DNA from: Paguma larvata
Lineage: Eukaryota; Chordata; Mammalia; Carnivora; Viverridae
Direction of reading: 5' to 3'
NCBI GenBank assembly: GCA_030068075.1
Contig: CM057844.1
Span: 13,996,001-14,060,000, forward strand
DNA length: 64,000 bases
In this document: in pieces, positions 11,635-24,432 of the stretch
Position numbering within the stretch: position 1 is the stretch's first letter
Layout of the letters: every line of letters begins with the position of its first letter
Made by a program: the position numbers and the translations under genes
The notes under the pieces: generated by a model
Databases searched by the model: none
The model's input: only the letters and a program-made list of their open reading frames with translations
Told to the model about the DNA's origin: nothing

Positions 11635-12117
11635 CATATTTATAAACAGATGATGACTGTATGGAAAGTTCAATACCTGGTTTTACCAGAGTTCGTGTTT
11701 GTATCATCAAACCACTGTGCATACTAAGTCTACTCAAAATCCCTCTGGTTGGTAAAATATGAGAGTTCCTTTGACTAGACCTCTCTGCACTTTTCACTTG
11801 TGTCTACTATACTTGCCAGCATTTCCCTTTGTATTTCTAACTCTATTTCTATAGTTTTTCAAAAAGGTACTCAAATAATAGATTAGCATCATCATGAGAA
11901 AGCTGGCCTTTCTGGTAATACTGTGGGCTCTGGAAGGCCAGGATTTTGTCTGTGTAGGCTTTTATAAAGCCAGCACCTAGCAGAGGGTCTGGTCATGTAT
12001 ATTGATCTGTTAAGTGAATGAATGAGCCAGCAAAATACTGATTCATGCGTGATCACTCTGAGAACAATATTATCAGCAGTGATGACATCTCTCAAAGGAC
12101 ACCTTGCTTTAGAGGCT
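11635..12117. other. Unassigned stretch
   Basis: Anonymous sequence. The segment at 11980-12030 ('ctgttaagtgaatgaatga') may be the end of an eroded L2 or MIR, but too little remains to assign it. Confidence 0.4.
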
Positions 12118-12511
12118 ATACTGGGTTAAACGGTGTTGTCCCCCCACTGTGCATGTCCTAATTGCTACCCTATTTAGAAAAAGGGTCTTTGCAGGTGTTA
12201 TTAGGATCTTAAGATGAAGAGATCATCCTGGATTATCCGGATGGGTATTAATCTAATCATAAGTGTCCTTATAAAAGACGCACAGAGAAGACAAACACAC
12301 AGATATGAAGGTGATGTAAAGACAAAGCAAGAGATGCAGTCAGAAAACAAGGAAGCTGGCACCACTGGAAGCTGGGAGAGGGAAGGAACACCTGCCAACT
12401 TCAGACTCAATTTCAGATATCTGACTTCCTGAACTGTGAGAGAATGAACTTCTTTTGTTTTAAGTCATCTAGTTTGCAGTAATGTGTTATGGCAGCCTAG
12501 GAAACTAATAG
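12118..12511 (+). mobile_element. Solo LTR, MLT1-type MaLR
   Basis: Old non-coding LTR of the mammalian apparent LTR retrotransposon (MaLR) group. The expected landmarks appear in order: 'ggtgttgtccccccactgtg', 'aagtgtccttataaaagac', 'gagagggaaggaac', 'tgaactgtgagagaatgaac' and an end 'gcagcctaggaaactaatag'. No internal coding region accompanies it. Confidence 0.75.
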
Positions 12512-13890
12512 AGATGCCTACTGAAAGTACCTCAGAAGATCAAAAATATTTTGATGGCAACAACACCTAAATGGCAATCTTGAAGATCTATTTCAGACAG
12601 TTGGCATTCGTTAGTTTGCTCACCATTTCTAAAGTTACCCACTATGCTGAAATTCTCTGCTCTGAGGAAATAGTATTAACTATATTGCTAATGAATTATA
12701 GCCTAGCTCATCCTAAAAAGGATTAAGGCAGTTGGCAAACCCTAACCCAACAATCACCATATGTCTGCTTGGAAACTGTCATTTCATGCTTTGCTAAACA
12801 ACGGTAGAAATAATGTTCTTTCTCAACTATAATTTTATCACCCGAATAGACACCCAGTATGACGACTAGACTCCTGCCAGGTAGAAAGACAGAGAAGAGC
12901 TCTCCAGCGTGAAGGAATAGCAAGAATATCCCCAGTTCTTCTCGACACTGCTCTGTGGTCTTCTGAACATACACATCTTGCCTAATATGTCTGTGGCTCC
13001 ACTACCATCCCACACCCCCCTCAGGACAAATAAAAACTTGAAAGCAACTCACAAAAATATTAATTATTTTAAACATCAAAGACATTTTTATGTGCACAGT
13101 AAACCGGATTTCCAATTAAACGTCTTCCCCATGACTATCCTCTCATCATCACTGAATGGGCCCCTGAGAGCCCTGAGCACTTCTGACTTCATCCCCAGGC
13201 CTGACCATAGCTGATAGAACCATCATGTTTCTCAGTGAGGTGGAACTGGGCAAGGCAGGTGGTCCAGAGTGTCTCCCCCATGGCCATACCTGGAACATGT
13301 TAACCTGGGAAATGCTAGGGTTGCATCAGAGCCTGAGGAGAACCATACTGATGCCTAAAGAGGAGCATAAAGGAGAAATGCAGCACAAGCCCCACCCCGG
13401 AGTTCTGTGAACCATCCCCGTAATACGTAATAAGTGCCAAACAGACACAGCTAGTTCACTTTACTAACACCATAAGGCCTGCAGCTTTCCTCCTTCACAC
13501 AGCCCTGGGCCAAGCCCAGGCCGGCCACCACTGCTGGACCTTTCTGCTTCCTCCACATCTCCCAATTCATGGGTCTTCAGGGGGCCCCTGCCAGCCCAGC
13601 CCTCCAAGGCTCATGCGAGGCAGAACAAAAACAAATGACCAAACTTCACTGCCTCCTCCTCCTGGCTCATTTTGTAAAATATATTACACCTACTCTTCAT
13701 ATCCTTTAAAAAAACTGGTTTAATAGATTCAAAATCGAATTCAGTTATAGCTGATAATGTGAGTTTTTATTTACACGGTGAGAGATAATTCTTACAAAGA
13801 CTTCTTAATCTGCTCATAATTTTAAAGCTTAACATGAGCTTCTTACATAATACGTCCTCCAGCAGACAGCTCCAACATATCGTCTCCTGC
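12512..13890. other. Unassigned stretch
   Basis: Anonymous sequence, more GC-rich around 13490-13620, with a small hairpin 'cctgggc-caa-gcccagg' at 13504-13520. A minus-strand acceptor/donor-like pair brackets about 13283-13350, but I could not support an exon there. Confidence 0.4.
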
Positions 13891-13894
13891 AGCC

Positions 13895-14025
13895 AATTCT
13901 CCATTTACTCGAGAAGGCGGCACTGGGTGCCTGGGTGCCAGGCACCCTGCCAGGTGCTGAGGAGGATGAAAGGAATAAGTAGTCATGGTCTCCTTCTTCC
14001 CTGGTGCATACAGGCTCATTTTAGA
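13895..14025 (-). mobile_element. Possible L2 3'-end fragment
   Basis: The core 'gtgccaggcaccctgccagg' followed by 'tgctgaggaggatgaaagg' resembles the reversed L2 end (TGTGCCAGGCACTGTGCTAGGTGCTGGGGATAC). A perfect 10-bp hairpin with a 3-nt loop lies at 13925-13947. The copy is short and eroded. Confidence 0.45.
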
Positions 14026-17000
14026 AACAGTTATTAGAGTTTAACGCAAAAAAGGGTGAAGGGAATATTACCTTATTTACCATATAATTAATCTCTCTAT
14101 ATATAATTGTACCTCAAGAGATATGTAGAAATAAATACAAAAGCATTTCATAGTGTCCCCATACAGAGGGGGATATAAATTTAGCCAATCTAACAATTAT
14201 CCTAAATAATCAGTGAATTATAACTTGAATGGATTGAATCAAACTTAGTGCAACTTTGTTATTAGAAACAAAGTTAATATAAACCTCTACCAGGAGGAGA
14301 AAGCTATCAACCATTTCCATTTCTCAGTGACCATTACAATATCTGTGGCAGATGTCCCTTCCAGGTGAATCTGAGCTTGAGATCCATCTGGCCAGGGAGG
14401 CAGTGGCAGCCACCTTCCCCATATGCTTGTACCCACTGATCCGTCCAGTACCAAGAGGTCTGATGCAGAGAAAAGATTAGACGTCTATTTGCACTTGGGG
14501 TTCAGGCACACATAGTTAGTAGACGTCTAGCCAAAGCAGGGAAGGCCAGTGGGTAGGAGACTTAGAGGCTAAATGGCAAAGAAAAAAGTGAAAGGTTAAG
14601 GCAGAAGGAAAGGGGTCTTTGCCCCCAGCCTCATGACCATGACCTGCCATCCTACCAAACTCTGTATTCACAAAAGCCCTAAGCAGCCCTGTAGCAGGAC
14701 CTCTTCCTTACCAATGGGGCATGCCAGAGGGCAAGAGAGATGAACCCCTCATCATTTTTGCAGGTGGGCTGCTGTAGCACAGGTAGGTTAAAGATTAAGT
14801 GCTTCAGTGGCTGGGAAGAACAAGGAAGGTACTTTGTGGGGAAGAAGACTAGTAGCAGCCACCCAGGTGGACACATGAACACATGTGAGACAACCCTTCT
14901 TCCCCTGGAACACACAGACTTGGGTGGGCAAAGGATGTTTTAATGGGAGTGAGGCAAATGGGGTAGAAAAAAATGGGTCAGCAAAATCCAGGTTTTAGTT
15001 TTATGCACTGTCACTGGTACCTACAGGCCCAGAAGGCCAGGGGCCGTGTTATCTCCCTTCCTCCTTCATATTTCCTTTCTTGCTCCCTGTTGAGCAGCCT
15101 GGATGCGGGTGGTGGGAGGTAGACAGGCTCCTATCGACCAGGACACCTGCACTCTGTGCAGGGACAAAGAGAAGAGGTTTGAAAAACAGTGATCTGTATC
15201 ACTGAGCTAGGGGCAAAGAGGTTATTAAATCTTTACAAAAAGATCCATGAACCCTAGAAAAAGGCAACACTACGGGAGAACTAATAATCTCTTGATATTA
15301 ACTGCAACACAACCTACATTTTCTATTGACAGAGGAAGATTGAAGCAGACATTTTCCAGTTTTATCTTACTAATAATTATCTCCAATGTTTGTATGTCAC
15401 AACACATTCAATCAAACTCCTATTCAGCCTGTGCAGTGTTGAGCCCATTCTCTCGAGCCTCCAGCTGTCACTCAGTCTACTGTGGTGATCTCTATCACCC
15501 GCCATTGTGGCTTCTTCCTGTTTCATGACTGTGGTTAATGGAAGCTCTAATGAGTTCCATTTACTAGGCAAGGCCTTGATCAGTCCCCAAAATGAAGCTG
15601 TCTCTTCTTGCTGTTAAGAGAAACGATGACACAGCCAGGAAGGTCCAGCTCCACTTCAGTCCTATATTCACTCAAAAAATCCTAACCTCAGCTTCCTCCT
15701 TTGGACAATCAGAAGGGGGGCCAAGTCCTGATCATAGCTACGACCATTTCCAGATGGTTTGTTCTAAGAAGTGGTCTGACTTGAAGGCAGCACTCCAATA
15801 TACATATTCAGTATATTTTTATTATAACCTGTTATACAAAACTCTTTTTCAGAATCATTGCATGCTGTAATAACAGATCTCATGGTTAACTAAGACAATG
15901 TTACAACAGTAAGGTGTGGAGGAAGAAGAGAAGGAGAAAACACTTTTTAAAAAAAGCTTTTTAAAGCTTTTTAAATCTGTCACTGATATATTAATACAAT
16001 ACACATATATACACACACACACACTTTTTTTTTTTTAACTTACTCAACACAAATAGATTTGGTGACAAATGCCATTTATAAGGACAGTCATTATAATGTG
16101 TTTTTAAAAGCAGATAAAGGGAATTTAGTCCAGGACCCAGCAAGTATCCTATTCTCATAAAGGTATTAAGGTAATAATCCTTTTTTTTTTACTTGTGACA
16201 AATGGATTATTCTACATAAAATTTTTCCAAATAATTAAAACTTACTCCTTACACTTTGTGTCCATAAAGAGCATGAGGCATGATGCTTAGTATCTCAGAA
16301 AGGAAGGTGTTGGGGGAAGGCAGGCCACTGAGGAGCACGGTAATGAAGTGATACTTCCCTGTGATTCTGACTCACACAGGACTTTCTGTAGTAACATTAC
16401 ACGATGCAAACTTCAGGTATTTACTAAGTATATACTGATTCTTAAAACAATGCCTCCACCTATTATCTTAGCTAATTGGCGCTTCTTAGTGTTCACAGTA
16501 TGTCTCTCTCTAGCACTCCTTTCGCTCCTGATTTTTAAATTTTTTGACTTATTATCTGCTGTACCCTAGAAAGCCAAATAGTCAAGTACTTTAGAATTGC
16601 ACGCAAAAGAGAAACAGACTTGGATGAAGAGAGAAGTGGTGAGGAAAGTGTTTGAGATTTCGTGGTCATATTTGGGGATGTGGCACCATTTCTGGTCTTT
16701 TCCTAGTAACTTCTTGATTCCTAGAGTTACAGTTCTATGAATAGGACTGCCATTCTAGGTAAGTGCTATTCTTGACTTGACATTTTTAGTTGATTTTATT
16801 TCATTTTTCAGTAGCCAAGAGCAGGGGAAAATGCTAATTAGCTCAAGGATATTAATAAGGAACTTCATTAATCTGGGTATCAGTACCTCAACTGTACACA
16901 AAGGGATTTCTGACAGAAACACATTCATGCTAAGCTAGGAAGCAAGGCATCCAAGGCAGAGGAGAATGAAGTAGACTCTTAAAAGAAGAGTAACAGGAAG

Positions 17001-17160
17001 TCTCTGTCAGACAGCAATCCTAGAGAATGACTAGTCTGGAATGAATGGAGCCAGAGAGGAATCCAGGATGCATGACTCCCAGAAAAGAAAGACAAAGGGA
17101 AAAAACAGAACAGAAGGATTATCAGTTGGGTCTGATCACTTGAAAAATTGGAAACGTAGG
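14026..17160. other. Mostly unassigned 3.1-kb stretch
   Basis: No transposon was recognised. It contains an (AC)n/T-run at 16011-16036 and a plus-strand donor match at about 16759 ('attctag/gtaagtgc') preceded by 'ggtcttttcctag'. That is a possible but unsupported splice pair. Confidence 0.4.
16011..16036. repeat. (AC)7 microsatellite followed by T-run
   Basis: A short AC repeat (16011-16024) is directly followed by a run of about 12 T. Confidence 0.85.
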
Positions 17161-17167
17161 CACTTTA

Positions 17168-17284
17168 TTTTTTTTAAGATATTTTTAAAATTTTTAAGTA
17201 ATCTCCACACCAACAGGGGACTCAAACTCACAACCCTGAGACCAAGAGTTGCATGCTCCACCAACTGAACCAGCCAGGGGAACC
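17168..17284 (-). mobile_element. Older CAN-type SINE (tRNA-Lys derived)
   Basis: Reversed copy lacking the felid CT body: 'aagtaatctccacacc', then 'ggggactcaaactcacaacc', 'gagaccaagagttgcatgct' and 'ccaactgaaccagccagg'. This is the older carnivoran tRNA-Lys-like SINE layout. It predates the felid-type copies in the window. Confidence 0.8.
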
Positions 17285-17289
17285 AGAAA

Positions 17290-17784
17290 GGCAAGCACTT
17301 TAAAGAGCTGCTGGCAGGTAAGGACAGATCAGCCCAATTGCTGGAGAGCAGGGGATTGAAAATGATGGGGGCCCGCAAGAAGCAGGGGGGGCAGGAATTA
17401 ACTCAAAGGAAAACAGATATGATACAGAAAAAAAATGCAGAGTATAGCTCAGCACTAAATACTGTCATCATAATATATTATCATAATCATGAGACACATC
17501 GTGAAATTTATATAAAATATGTCAGAATAAAATACATTGAGTTTAATTATAATACTCAAGAAATTGCCAAATAAGCATGCTACTTAGAAATGTGGGGATA
17601 AAAACCAGAAGAAACTGTTAAAAGAGTTTAGAGTGAATACTTCTAAGGAGAACAGAGTAAAGAGAGAGGTGAGACAGGGAACTATTGCTTTTCTTTCAGG
17701 GTCTATAATGTGATGTCAAGGCAATTAAATGAGGAAAGAATCAGAAAAGAAAAGAAAACATATGCTCATACAGATGGGTTCGGA
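17290..17784. other. Unassigned AT-rich stretch
   Basis: A-rich anonymous sequence before the L1 relic. Its left part may be further eroded L1, but I cannot show this. Confidence 0.35.
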
Positions 17785-19180
17785 ATCCTGGATATCCACT
17801 AGCAAAATAACGAAGTTGGACCCATTTCTCAACTGTATGCAAAAATTAACTCAAAACGGATTGTAGATCTAAATGTAAGAGCTAAACTATGAAACTCTTG
17901 AAAGAATTCATAGATGTAACCTTCCATGACTTTGAGTAAACAATGATTCTTAAATATGATACCAAAAGCAGAAGTGATGAAGAAAAAAAGGGATAAATTA
18001 TACTTTGTCAAAATTAAAAAACTTTGTACTTCAAAGTACATGATCAAGAGACAACAGACAGAATGGGAGATAACATTTGCAAATCATGTATCTAATCGGA
18101 ATAGATAAGGAATTCTTACAACAATAAAAAGACAACCCAATTTAAAAATGATCAGATCTCAATAGACATTTCTCTAAACAAGATAAACAAATACCCAGTA
18201 AGTACCTGAAAACATTAGCCATTAAGGAAATGCATATTAAAACCACAATGAGATGCCACTTAACACCACTGGATGGCTATAATCAAGACAGACAGTAATA
18301 AGTATTGGCAAGGATGTGGAGAAAAATGGAACCCTCCCACACTGCTAGTGGCAATGTAAAATGGTATTTGAAAAGTCTGGTAGCTCCTCCAAAAGTTAAA
18401 CACACAGTTACCATATGAGCTAGCAATTCGACCTAAGAGAAATGAACACATACAAGTGTACACAAAAAATTTAACACGAATGTTTATAGTGGCATTATCT
18501 GTAATAGCCCAAAACGCAAACCCAAATGTCCATTAACTGATGAATGGATAGTGTTATATCCATACAATGGAATATTATTCAATCATAAAAAGGAATGAAG
18601 TAGTGATACATACTACAACATGGGTGAACCTTGAAAACAATCTGCTAAGCAAAAGAAGCAAGTCCCAAAAGGCCACACACTGTATAGTTCTATTTGTGCA
18701 AAATGTCCAAAATAGGCAAATTTATAAGAAAGCAGACTGATGGTTGCCTAGGGCTAGTAGTAAGGGCAGAAGGAGAGAAAGAATAAAGAGTGACTGCTAA
18801 CAGTTATGGGTTTCTGGGGTACCTGGGTGGCTCAGTCGGTTAGGTGATGGGACTTTGGCTCAAGTCATGATCTCACAGTTTGTGAGTTTGAGCCCCATGT
18901 CGGGCTCTGTGCTGACAGGCCGGAACCTGCTTCTGATTCTGTGTCTCCCTCTCTCTCTGCCCCTTCCCTGCTCATGCTCTGTCTCATTCTCTCTCAAAAA
19001 TAAATGAACATTAAAAAAAATAAAAAACAAAAAAATAGTTATGGGTTTCTTTCTGGGGTGATAAAAATGCTCTAATACTACACTGTGGTAATGGCTGTAT
19101 AATTCTGTGAATATACTGAAAACCACTGAATTATACACTTTTCACAGAATTGTATGTGAATTATATCTCAATAAAGCTGT
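17785..19180 (+). mobile_element. Old LINE-1 (L1M) 3' end: ORF2 C-terminus and 3' UTR
   Basis: DNA of the C-terminal part of L1 ORF2 is recognisable: 'aaaattaactcaaaacggat', 'ggaaatgcatattaaaacc', 'ggcaaggatgtggagaaa', 'aatgtccattaactgatgaa' and 'catacaatggaatattattc'. The 3' UTR ends 'gtgaattatatctcaataaa'. Many stops and indels make it inactive. A SINE (18816-19036) interrupts the 3' UTR. Confidence 0.9.
18816..19036 (+). mobile_element. CAN-type tRNA-derived SINE inserted in an L1 3' UTR
   Basis: Full-length copy with a perfect 14-bp duplication 'agttatgggtttct' (18802-18815 and 19037-19050). It sits within the old L1 3' UTR and therefore post-dates it. The tail is mixed A/T. Confidence 0.95.
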
Positions 19181-19189
19181 TTTTAAAAG

Positions 19190-19305
19190 TCTATAAGGCT
19201 ATTACACACATGTAAACATTTGTCAAAACTCATTCACCTAACTTAGGTAGGTATATTTGACTGTGTATAAACTATGCCTCAATAAAGTAGACTTTTAAAA
19301 ATGTC
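19190..19305 (+). mobile_element. Second L1 3'-tail fragment
   Basis: 'tgtgtataaactatgcctca' followed by 'ataaagtagac' repeats the L1M 3'-terminal pattern just after the previous L1 end. It is a separate, 5'-truncated fragment or an internal duplication. Confidence 0.55.
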
Positions 19306-19680
19306 TCCAGTGCAATAACTTTATTACACTGAATTCAGACAAAGGTTATTTTCAGAACACCAGCAGGAAAGAATATCAAACTCATTACTACCTTTTCATG
19401 ACTAGCATTAATCATCATTAGGCAGACATTGTCTGCTTTCATTAGAAAGTCCTCTAATACTGGTTGAAGAATGTCCATCTGTCAGGAAATGACAAGACTC
19501 AATATCCAGCAGGAAAGTTACAAAGTCAGTTTAATCAACATTTTCCTAAAGATAGCAAAAGCAACTTCCTAGCAGAACATCTAATTTTCTAAACAGAACT
19601 ATTAATTCTTAAAGGACTATTCATTCTCAGTTTGCTTTGGGGAGAAACACAATTTCACCTTAAAAACATTTTTGGTCTCA
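19306..19680. other. Unassigned stretch
   Basis: Anonymous AT-rich sequence. Nothing was recognised. Confidence 0.4.
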
Positions 19681-19900
19681 GGGGCACCTGGGTGGCTCAG
19701 TCGGTTAAGGTTAAGTGTCCGACTTCAGCTCAGGTCATGATCTCCTGGTTTATGGGTTTGAGCTCCACATCAGTCTCTGTGCTGACAGCTTGGAGCCTGG
19801 AGCCTGGAGCCTGCTTCAGATTCTGTGTCTCCCTCTCTCTCTGCCCCTCCCCTGCTCATGCTCTCTCTGTCTCACAAAAAAAAAAAAAAATGTTAAAAAA
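19681..19900 (+). mobile_element. CAN-type SINE with two internal micro-duplications
   Basis: Full-length copy with head 'ggggcacctgggtggctcag'. It carries a doubled 'ggttaaggttaag' after the A box and a tripled 'gagcctg' in the middle. A duplication of the flanks is not clear ('acatttt' on both sides). Confidence 0.9.
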
Positions 19901-19967
19901 AAGTTTTTTTTTAAATACATTTTCGTTCTGGTAGGAACTCGGGTATCGAGAAACTCCTTAATTTACA

Positions 19968-20062
19968 AACATAGAAACTGACTAAGGTCTAGAGAAGTTA
20001 AAGATTTGCTCAGGATCACACTGATGGTAAGCTGACAAAGCTGTAACCAGATTCCCTGTCAA
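19968..20062 (-). mobile_element. MIR SINE fragment
   Basis: 'aaggtctagagaagttaaag' and 'cacactgatggtaagc' match the reversed MIR core (GAGAGGTTAAGTAACTTGCCCAAGGTCACACAGCTAGTAAG). It is an ancient fragment. Confidence 0.7.
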
Positions 20063-20094
20063 TGAACAGCAGCACTGATCACTCATCAGCATGC

Positions 20095-20320
20095 CCAGAA
20101 ACAGGGCCCCCATGGCCAGCACATACTGAGGGCTTCCTAAATTCCAGGCACTGCACTTGTATATGAAATGCTCTCCTCCCTTCTTCCTCTCTCAACTATG
20201 ATCCAGGAACTATCACCCACCTCCATCTCTCCAAATAACTGGTGAGAAATTAGTAAGCAGGCTACAGTCAAGGAACTAGTAAGAAGGGAGCCAGGAGTCT
20301 CTTTTGGTCCATCTGTGTCT
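20095..20320 (-). mobile_element. MIR-type fragment
   Basis: A reversed MIR end 'ttccaggcactgcac' lies upstream of a core-like 'aggctacagtcaaggaacta' and 'gtaagaagggagccaggagt'. It is eroded and its boundaries are approximate. Confidence 0.45.
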
Positions 20321-23300
20321 AAAACCTAAACTTTTAACTGATAAGATATGCCCACTTCCTTAAAGCAAACATTTTGCTCTCTCACTTCTTTTAATAAATG
20401 TTGGCATTTTACATGTCTAATATATGGGAAGATACTTACTATACATCATTTCTGTTAGAACATCCTGTTTATTCCTACTCAAATTAAGTTTCGGCCTATG
20501 TCTATCTTTTATCTTGAATCCAGTCCCTTCTCCCTCTCTGAATCGCCCTTTGTCAAGCCAGACTGAGAGGCACAGCATTACATCCGGCCTTCAGTGGTGT
20601 CCAGCATGGTGTGGACCACAAGCACAGGTATTAGAGAAGCAGTCTTTTTTGTGTGGTATTATTTGAAAACAAAGAACCAGTATAAGATGATGGCATGGAG
20701 TCGAGAGAAAAGACTGATCTAAACAATTTCACAAATTCTTATGAATGCTTTCTCAAATGTGAGGGCTTGACAATTTAAAGTGATCAAAACGGACATGCAT
20801 AGTCCCTCCCACTGTGTATAACCGATGCCTCACATAGTCCCTCCCATGTTCATTGGCAATTATTTTACTAAACCCATTGGTCTATCAGGTTTTAAGTTGC
20901 ACGTTGACCTAAAATGTAATCTTGACCTCAAAATAAATCTATTAAATATTGTATAGATTGAAAGGGAAGAAAAGAGACTTCTCTGAGAAGCAATACCATA
21001 TTTGGTCTTAGGAATCCGCTGGGATGTAAAACACAGAAAAAATTATGGGCCACTTTAGAACAAAGCTGTAACTGCCCAGACATTTTTCACTCTGTTAAAA
21101 GGGAAAGATGAATAAAGGCCAATGGAGACAACCTGAGCCACTCTGGGATGTGCTTTGCTAATGCCAGCAAATTCCTTCTTAAAAACAAAGTAGCAAACTT
21201 ATTACTTGATGTCTATCTCATGGCTGTCTTCAGCCGAGTGAGCTTTGCGGTTCCTCCTTGTTACAGCCACTTTGACGGGAAAGGGCCATTAAGCAAGAAT
21301 CTGACCTGTTATAAGACATCCCCAAACGGACTCATGCAAACAAACACGTCTGAGAAGGCATAATGCTCATTCCTGAATGCTGCCAACATGCAGGAATCTC
21401 TCTTTTGGAACAGCCCCCAACGTCAGTTTACAAGCCTCATAGTCCTAACCCCCTGCTTTTGCTCAATAAGATTACCTACCTTCTCTACCTGTTATTTTCT
21501 CTGCAATGAAAAACTGAATCTCCCCTGAAAGATTAAAAACTTGCCAGCATTGACATTTTGTGTGTGTGTGCACCTAACCTTGGCAAAGAAGGCACTACCA
21601 GGGCAGGTATGATGGAGCAGATAGAAACAGCCTCACAGACCAGACAGAGAGAGAGAGAGAGAGAGCTCTCTCGGGTAATGACACAGTAAAATAAGGTGTA
21701 AAGACTTTATCACTCTTAAAATATAGGCTTTAAAGAACAAACTAACTGATATTCTGATATCAAACATACAAAGAGACCTAAAATGACAATAATATACACA
21801 AATATCTGACATTTTTAAGTAAACAACAAAGTCTTCAAGTTAAAAGTATAATATTCAGGCTAGAGAGCTGATGAGCTACAATTTATGTCATGAATTTTAT
21901 TCAGAAGACATCATTTCCTTCTCAATACTTGAGAAATATCAGTTTCCTAAGTCTATAATATATGCACATTATAATTATAAGTGTTTTGACTGGACTTCAG
22001 TAGCCTTCAGGAACCAGGTCTATTTTAAATAAGCCAAAACAAAGTAAAATTGGTAATTACATTATTGGATTCTGTCCTTGTATTAATCAATCCTTTCTGA
22101 GCTTCTGAAAGCAACCACATCATTTCAAATGCACACCTATTTCACCAGAAAACAATTTCTTAAAGAAAATGCTTTCACTTAGAAATAAATGTGAATTCAA
22201 TTTAACACAATGTGCACATCAGCCTTTGACTTTTCCTTCCAAAGGTGTTGTATTTTAAAAAATACCTCAAGAGGGGCCAACTTCAAACAATCCATATTCC
22301 CCAATCAACGAGGAAGATCTTGGGGCCAGAGAGATCTGTGCTCTCATACTGGTCTTGCCATTAACTGCACTCATAATCATTTAACCTGACAAAGAGCAGA
22401 TGCACCATACTGGTGGGACACCTCTCCCCAAACTAAAGTCTTAAACTGCAAAGAAATCCACAAAGCACTAGGTTAATAATACCCACTTCATTTCTATTGT
22501 TTCGTTTTATATAAAAATTACTTGCAGAATGTGCTATTTGTTTCTAAGCTTATAAACTTCCAACCCCTCAAAGCTGCTTCGAAGAATTTCTCTCAATTTG
22601 ATGTAAGTTAACTTGACAGTGAAGAAATACATTTTCTACCACATTAAGGCTCCCATGTGGCCCATTAAAAGTGTTTGGGATTATTAGTACAGTTATTAAA
22701 TGTTTAATGCATTATACAGAGGGTGATCTTTCCATGCTATGAGAACTTTAACTTTAGTAGGCTCCAACCCGAATGCTCAAACATGAAAGCTAACTGTTTG
22801 CAGATTTTTGCACTTGGTGCCTTAACATCAGTTAAAATGTGGAATACAAGAGGAAAGAACTTAGCCAAGAGCTTAACAGAACAGAGAAAGAAGTTGGGGC
22901 AAGAGTCAGGCAAACAGGAAACATCCTCTCATTTGTCTTGATGCCAAAATGAACTTAGACAATTGTCCTGGGGCAACATTGAAAGTCTGGGAAAATACAC
23001 CAACTATAATACACCTCGAAGAATACATGTTAAAAAGCAGGGGTCAGAAGGCATACCCATGGTTTTCCACTCTCACCTCCCACTCCTGGGAGGAGTTCTG
23101 TAACCAAACCTACAGGCACCCTGCTTTGCACTTCTGAGTAAGTAGTTTGCAAAAGCTCCAAATGACTGTCCTCATTGTAGTTAGGGTCACTGCTTTGGAA
23201 ACTGTACAAAAAATTACCACCCAGAAATAATAAGAGTTGATGGGAATTATTTTTAAAGATTTCCTTTTGGCACAGGTTTATCTGAAGAAGGCAACTCCCT

Positions 23301-23900
23301 TTGAAAATTATATACAACTTGGTGTTCTCTTTAAATCACTTGAGCTGGAAATCTGGGGGTCTAACCTGTAAGAGTCCAGAAACTAGTGTGGGCCATTCTC
23401 TCTCTACTGTCTCAGCTGGAAACCACAGGTGTCCTAAGGAAATGTACATCTTAATTCCCAGGCAGATGCTATGCTGCACACTGCCTTCTTCACTCTGCTG
23501 GAGAGGGCGAAAGCCGAGACTTCTCATCCTTTGGCCAGCCAGCTGAAGACCTGAGTAGGCCAGAGGCAGCTCTAATCAAAAGTAGCCCCCAAAGCCCTCA
23601 AACGCTATATCCCTTAAAGTTCAAGGATGCCCTTAGTCCATCTGGCATCTTTTGGCCTCAAGTCCCTCCAAAGCCCTGAGGTTTCTGTCAGCCAACAAGG
23701 CCTAAAGATGTTGTAATTTGTTTCCTCCTACCGAAAAGTCCCACCTGAGACTCAATGATCTTTGTGATATTTGTACCTAAAATGAATAAGACGAATAATG
23801 ATGTCTGCTATCTCTTCTACCTTGGAAAACAGCATGGTTTCACCTGATCCCAATCTTGTCCTGCTTGACTCATTTATTAGATTTCATTATTTCACAATTG
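20321..23900. other. Mostly unassigned 3.6-kb stretch
   Basis: No confident repeat. The part at about 21000-21500 has an LTR-like flavour ('cccctgcttttgctcaataa' as a possible polyadenylation region), which I could not assign. A (GA)n tract lies at 21645-21664. A minus-strand donor match near 23075 ('gggag/gtgagag') has only a moderate acceptor. Confidence 0.4.
21643..21671. repeat. (GA)n tract ending in a GAGAGCTCTC palindrome
   Basis: About ten GA units run directly into CTCTCTC, making a short self-complementary junction. Confidence 0.8.
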
Positions 23901-23904
23901 ATCA

Positions 23905-24120
23905 GCCTCAGAGCTCGGGTTCTGGGGTCAGACAGTCCAGGTCTGAAACCAAATCCAACCCACTAGCTTTGTAACTTGGCAAATTTCCTGAACTCTGTGC
24001 TTTAGGTTCCTTATCAAGTAAAATGAAGAAGACTCTCATACTTAATGAGATTAGTTTATAGCTCACGACATGGTCCATGTGGAGCCCTTGGACAAAATGC
24101 CCAGCACACAGGCAGTATCT
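23905..24120 (+). mobile_element. MIR SINE
   Basis: The MIR order is visible: 'gttctggggtcagacagtcc', 'ctttgtaacttggcaaattt', 'ttaggttccttatcaagtaa' and 'atgcccagcacacaggcag'. It is non-coding. Confidence 0.75.
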
Positions 24121-24226
24121 CAAAAGGTGAGCTGTGGATACTCCGGAGGTCTCTGTATTCCCTCTCTGTGTCCCTCCACTGCCAGGCCCCCTTCCTGGAC
24201 TGGAACAGTATAAGATTCTATGAAAA

Positions 24227-24432
24227 GGTGGGGCACTTGGGTGGCTCAGTTGGTTGAGCGTCCGACTTCAGCTCGGGTAATGATCTCATGGCTCATGAGT
24301 TCAAGCCCCATGTCAGGGTCTGTGCTGATGGCTCAGGGCCTGGATCCTGCTTCGGATTCTGTGTCTCCCTCTCTCTCTGCCCCTCCCCTGCTCGCACTCT
24401 GTCTCTCAAAAATGAATAAATGTTAAAAAAAA
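24227..24432 (+). mobile_element. CAN-type tRNA-derived SINE (felid SINEC)
   Basis: Full-length copy with 10-bp flanking duplications 'tctatgaaaa' (24217-24226 and 24433-24442). The body and tail are close to those of the other plus-strand copies. Confidence 0.95.

Noticed and set aside
13925..13947. Perfect hairpin as a possible terminator or microRNA
   Set aside because: The stem is only 10 bp and belongs to an L2-like end. It is too short for a microRNA precursor.
16706..16759. Plus-strand exon ending attctag/gtaagtgc
   Set aside because: The donor is good, but frames are short, two alternative acceptors are equally plausible, and nothing supports expression.
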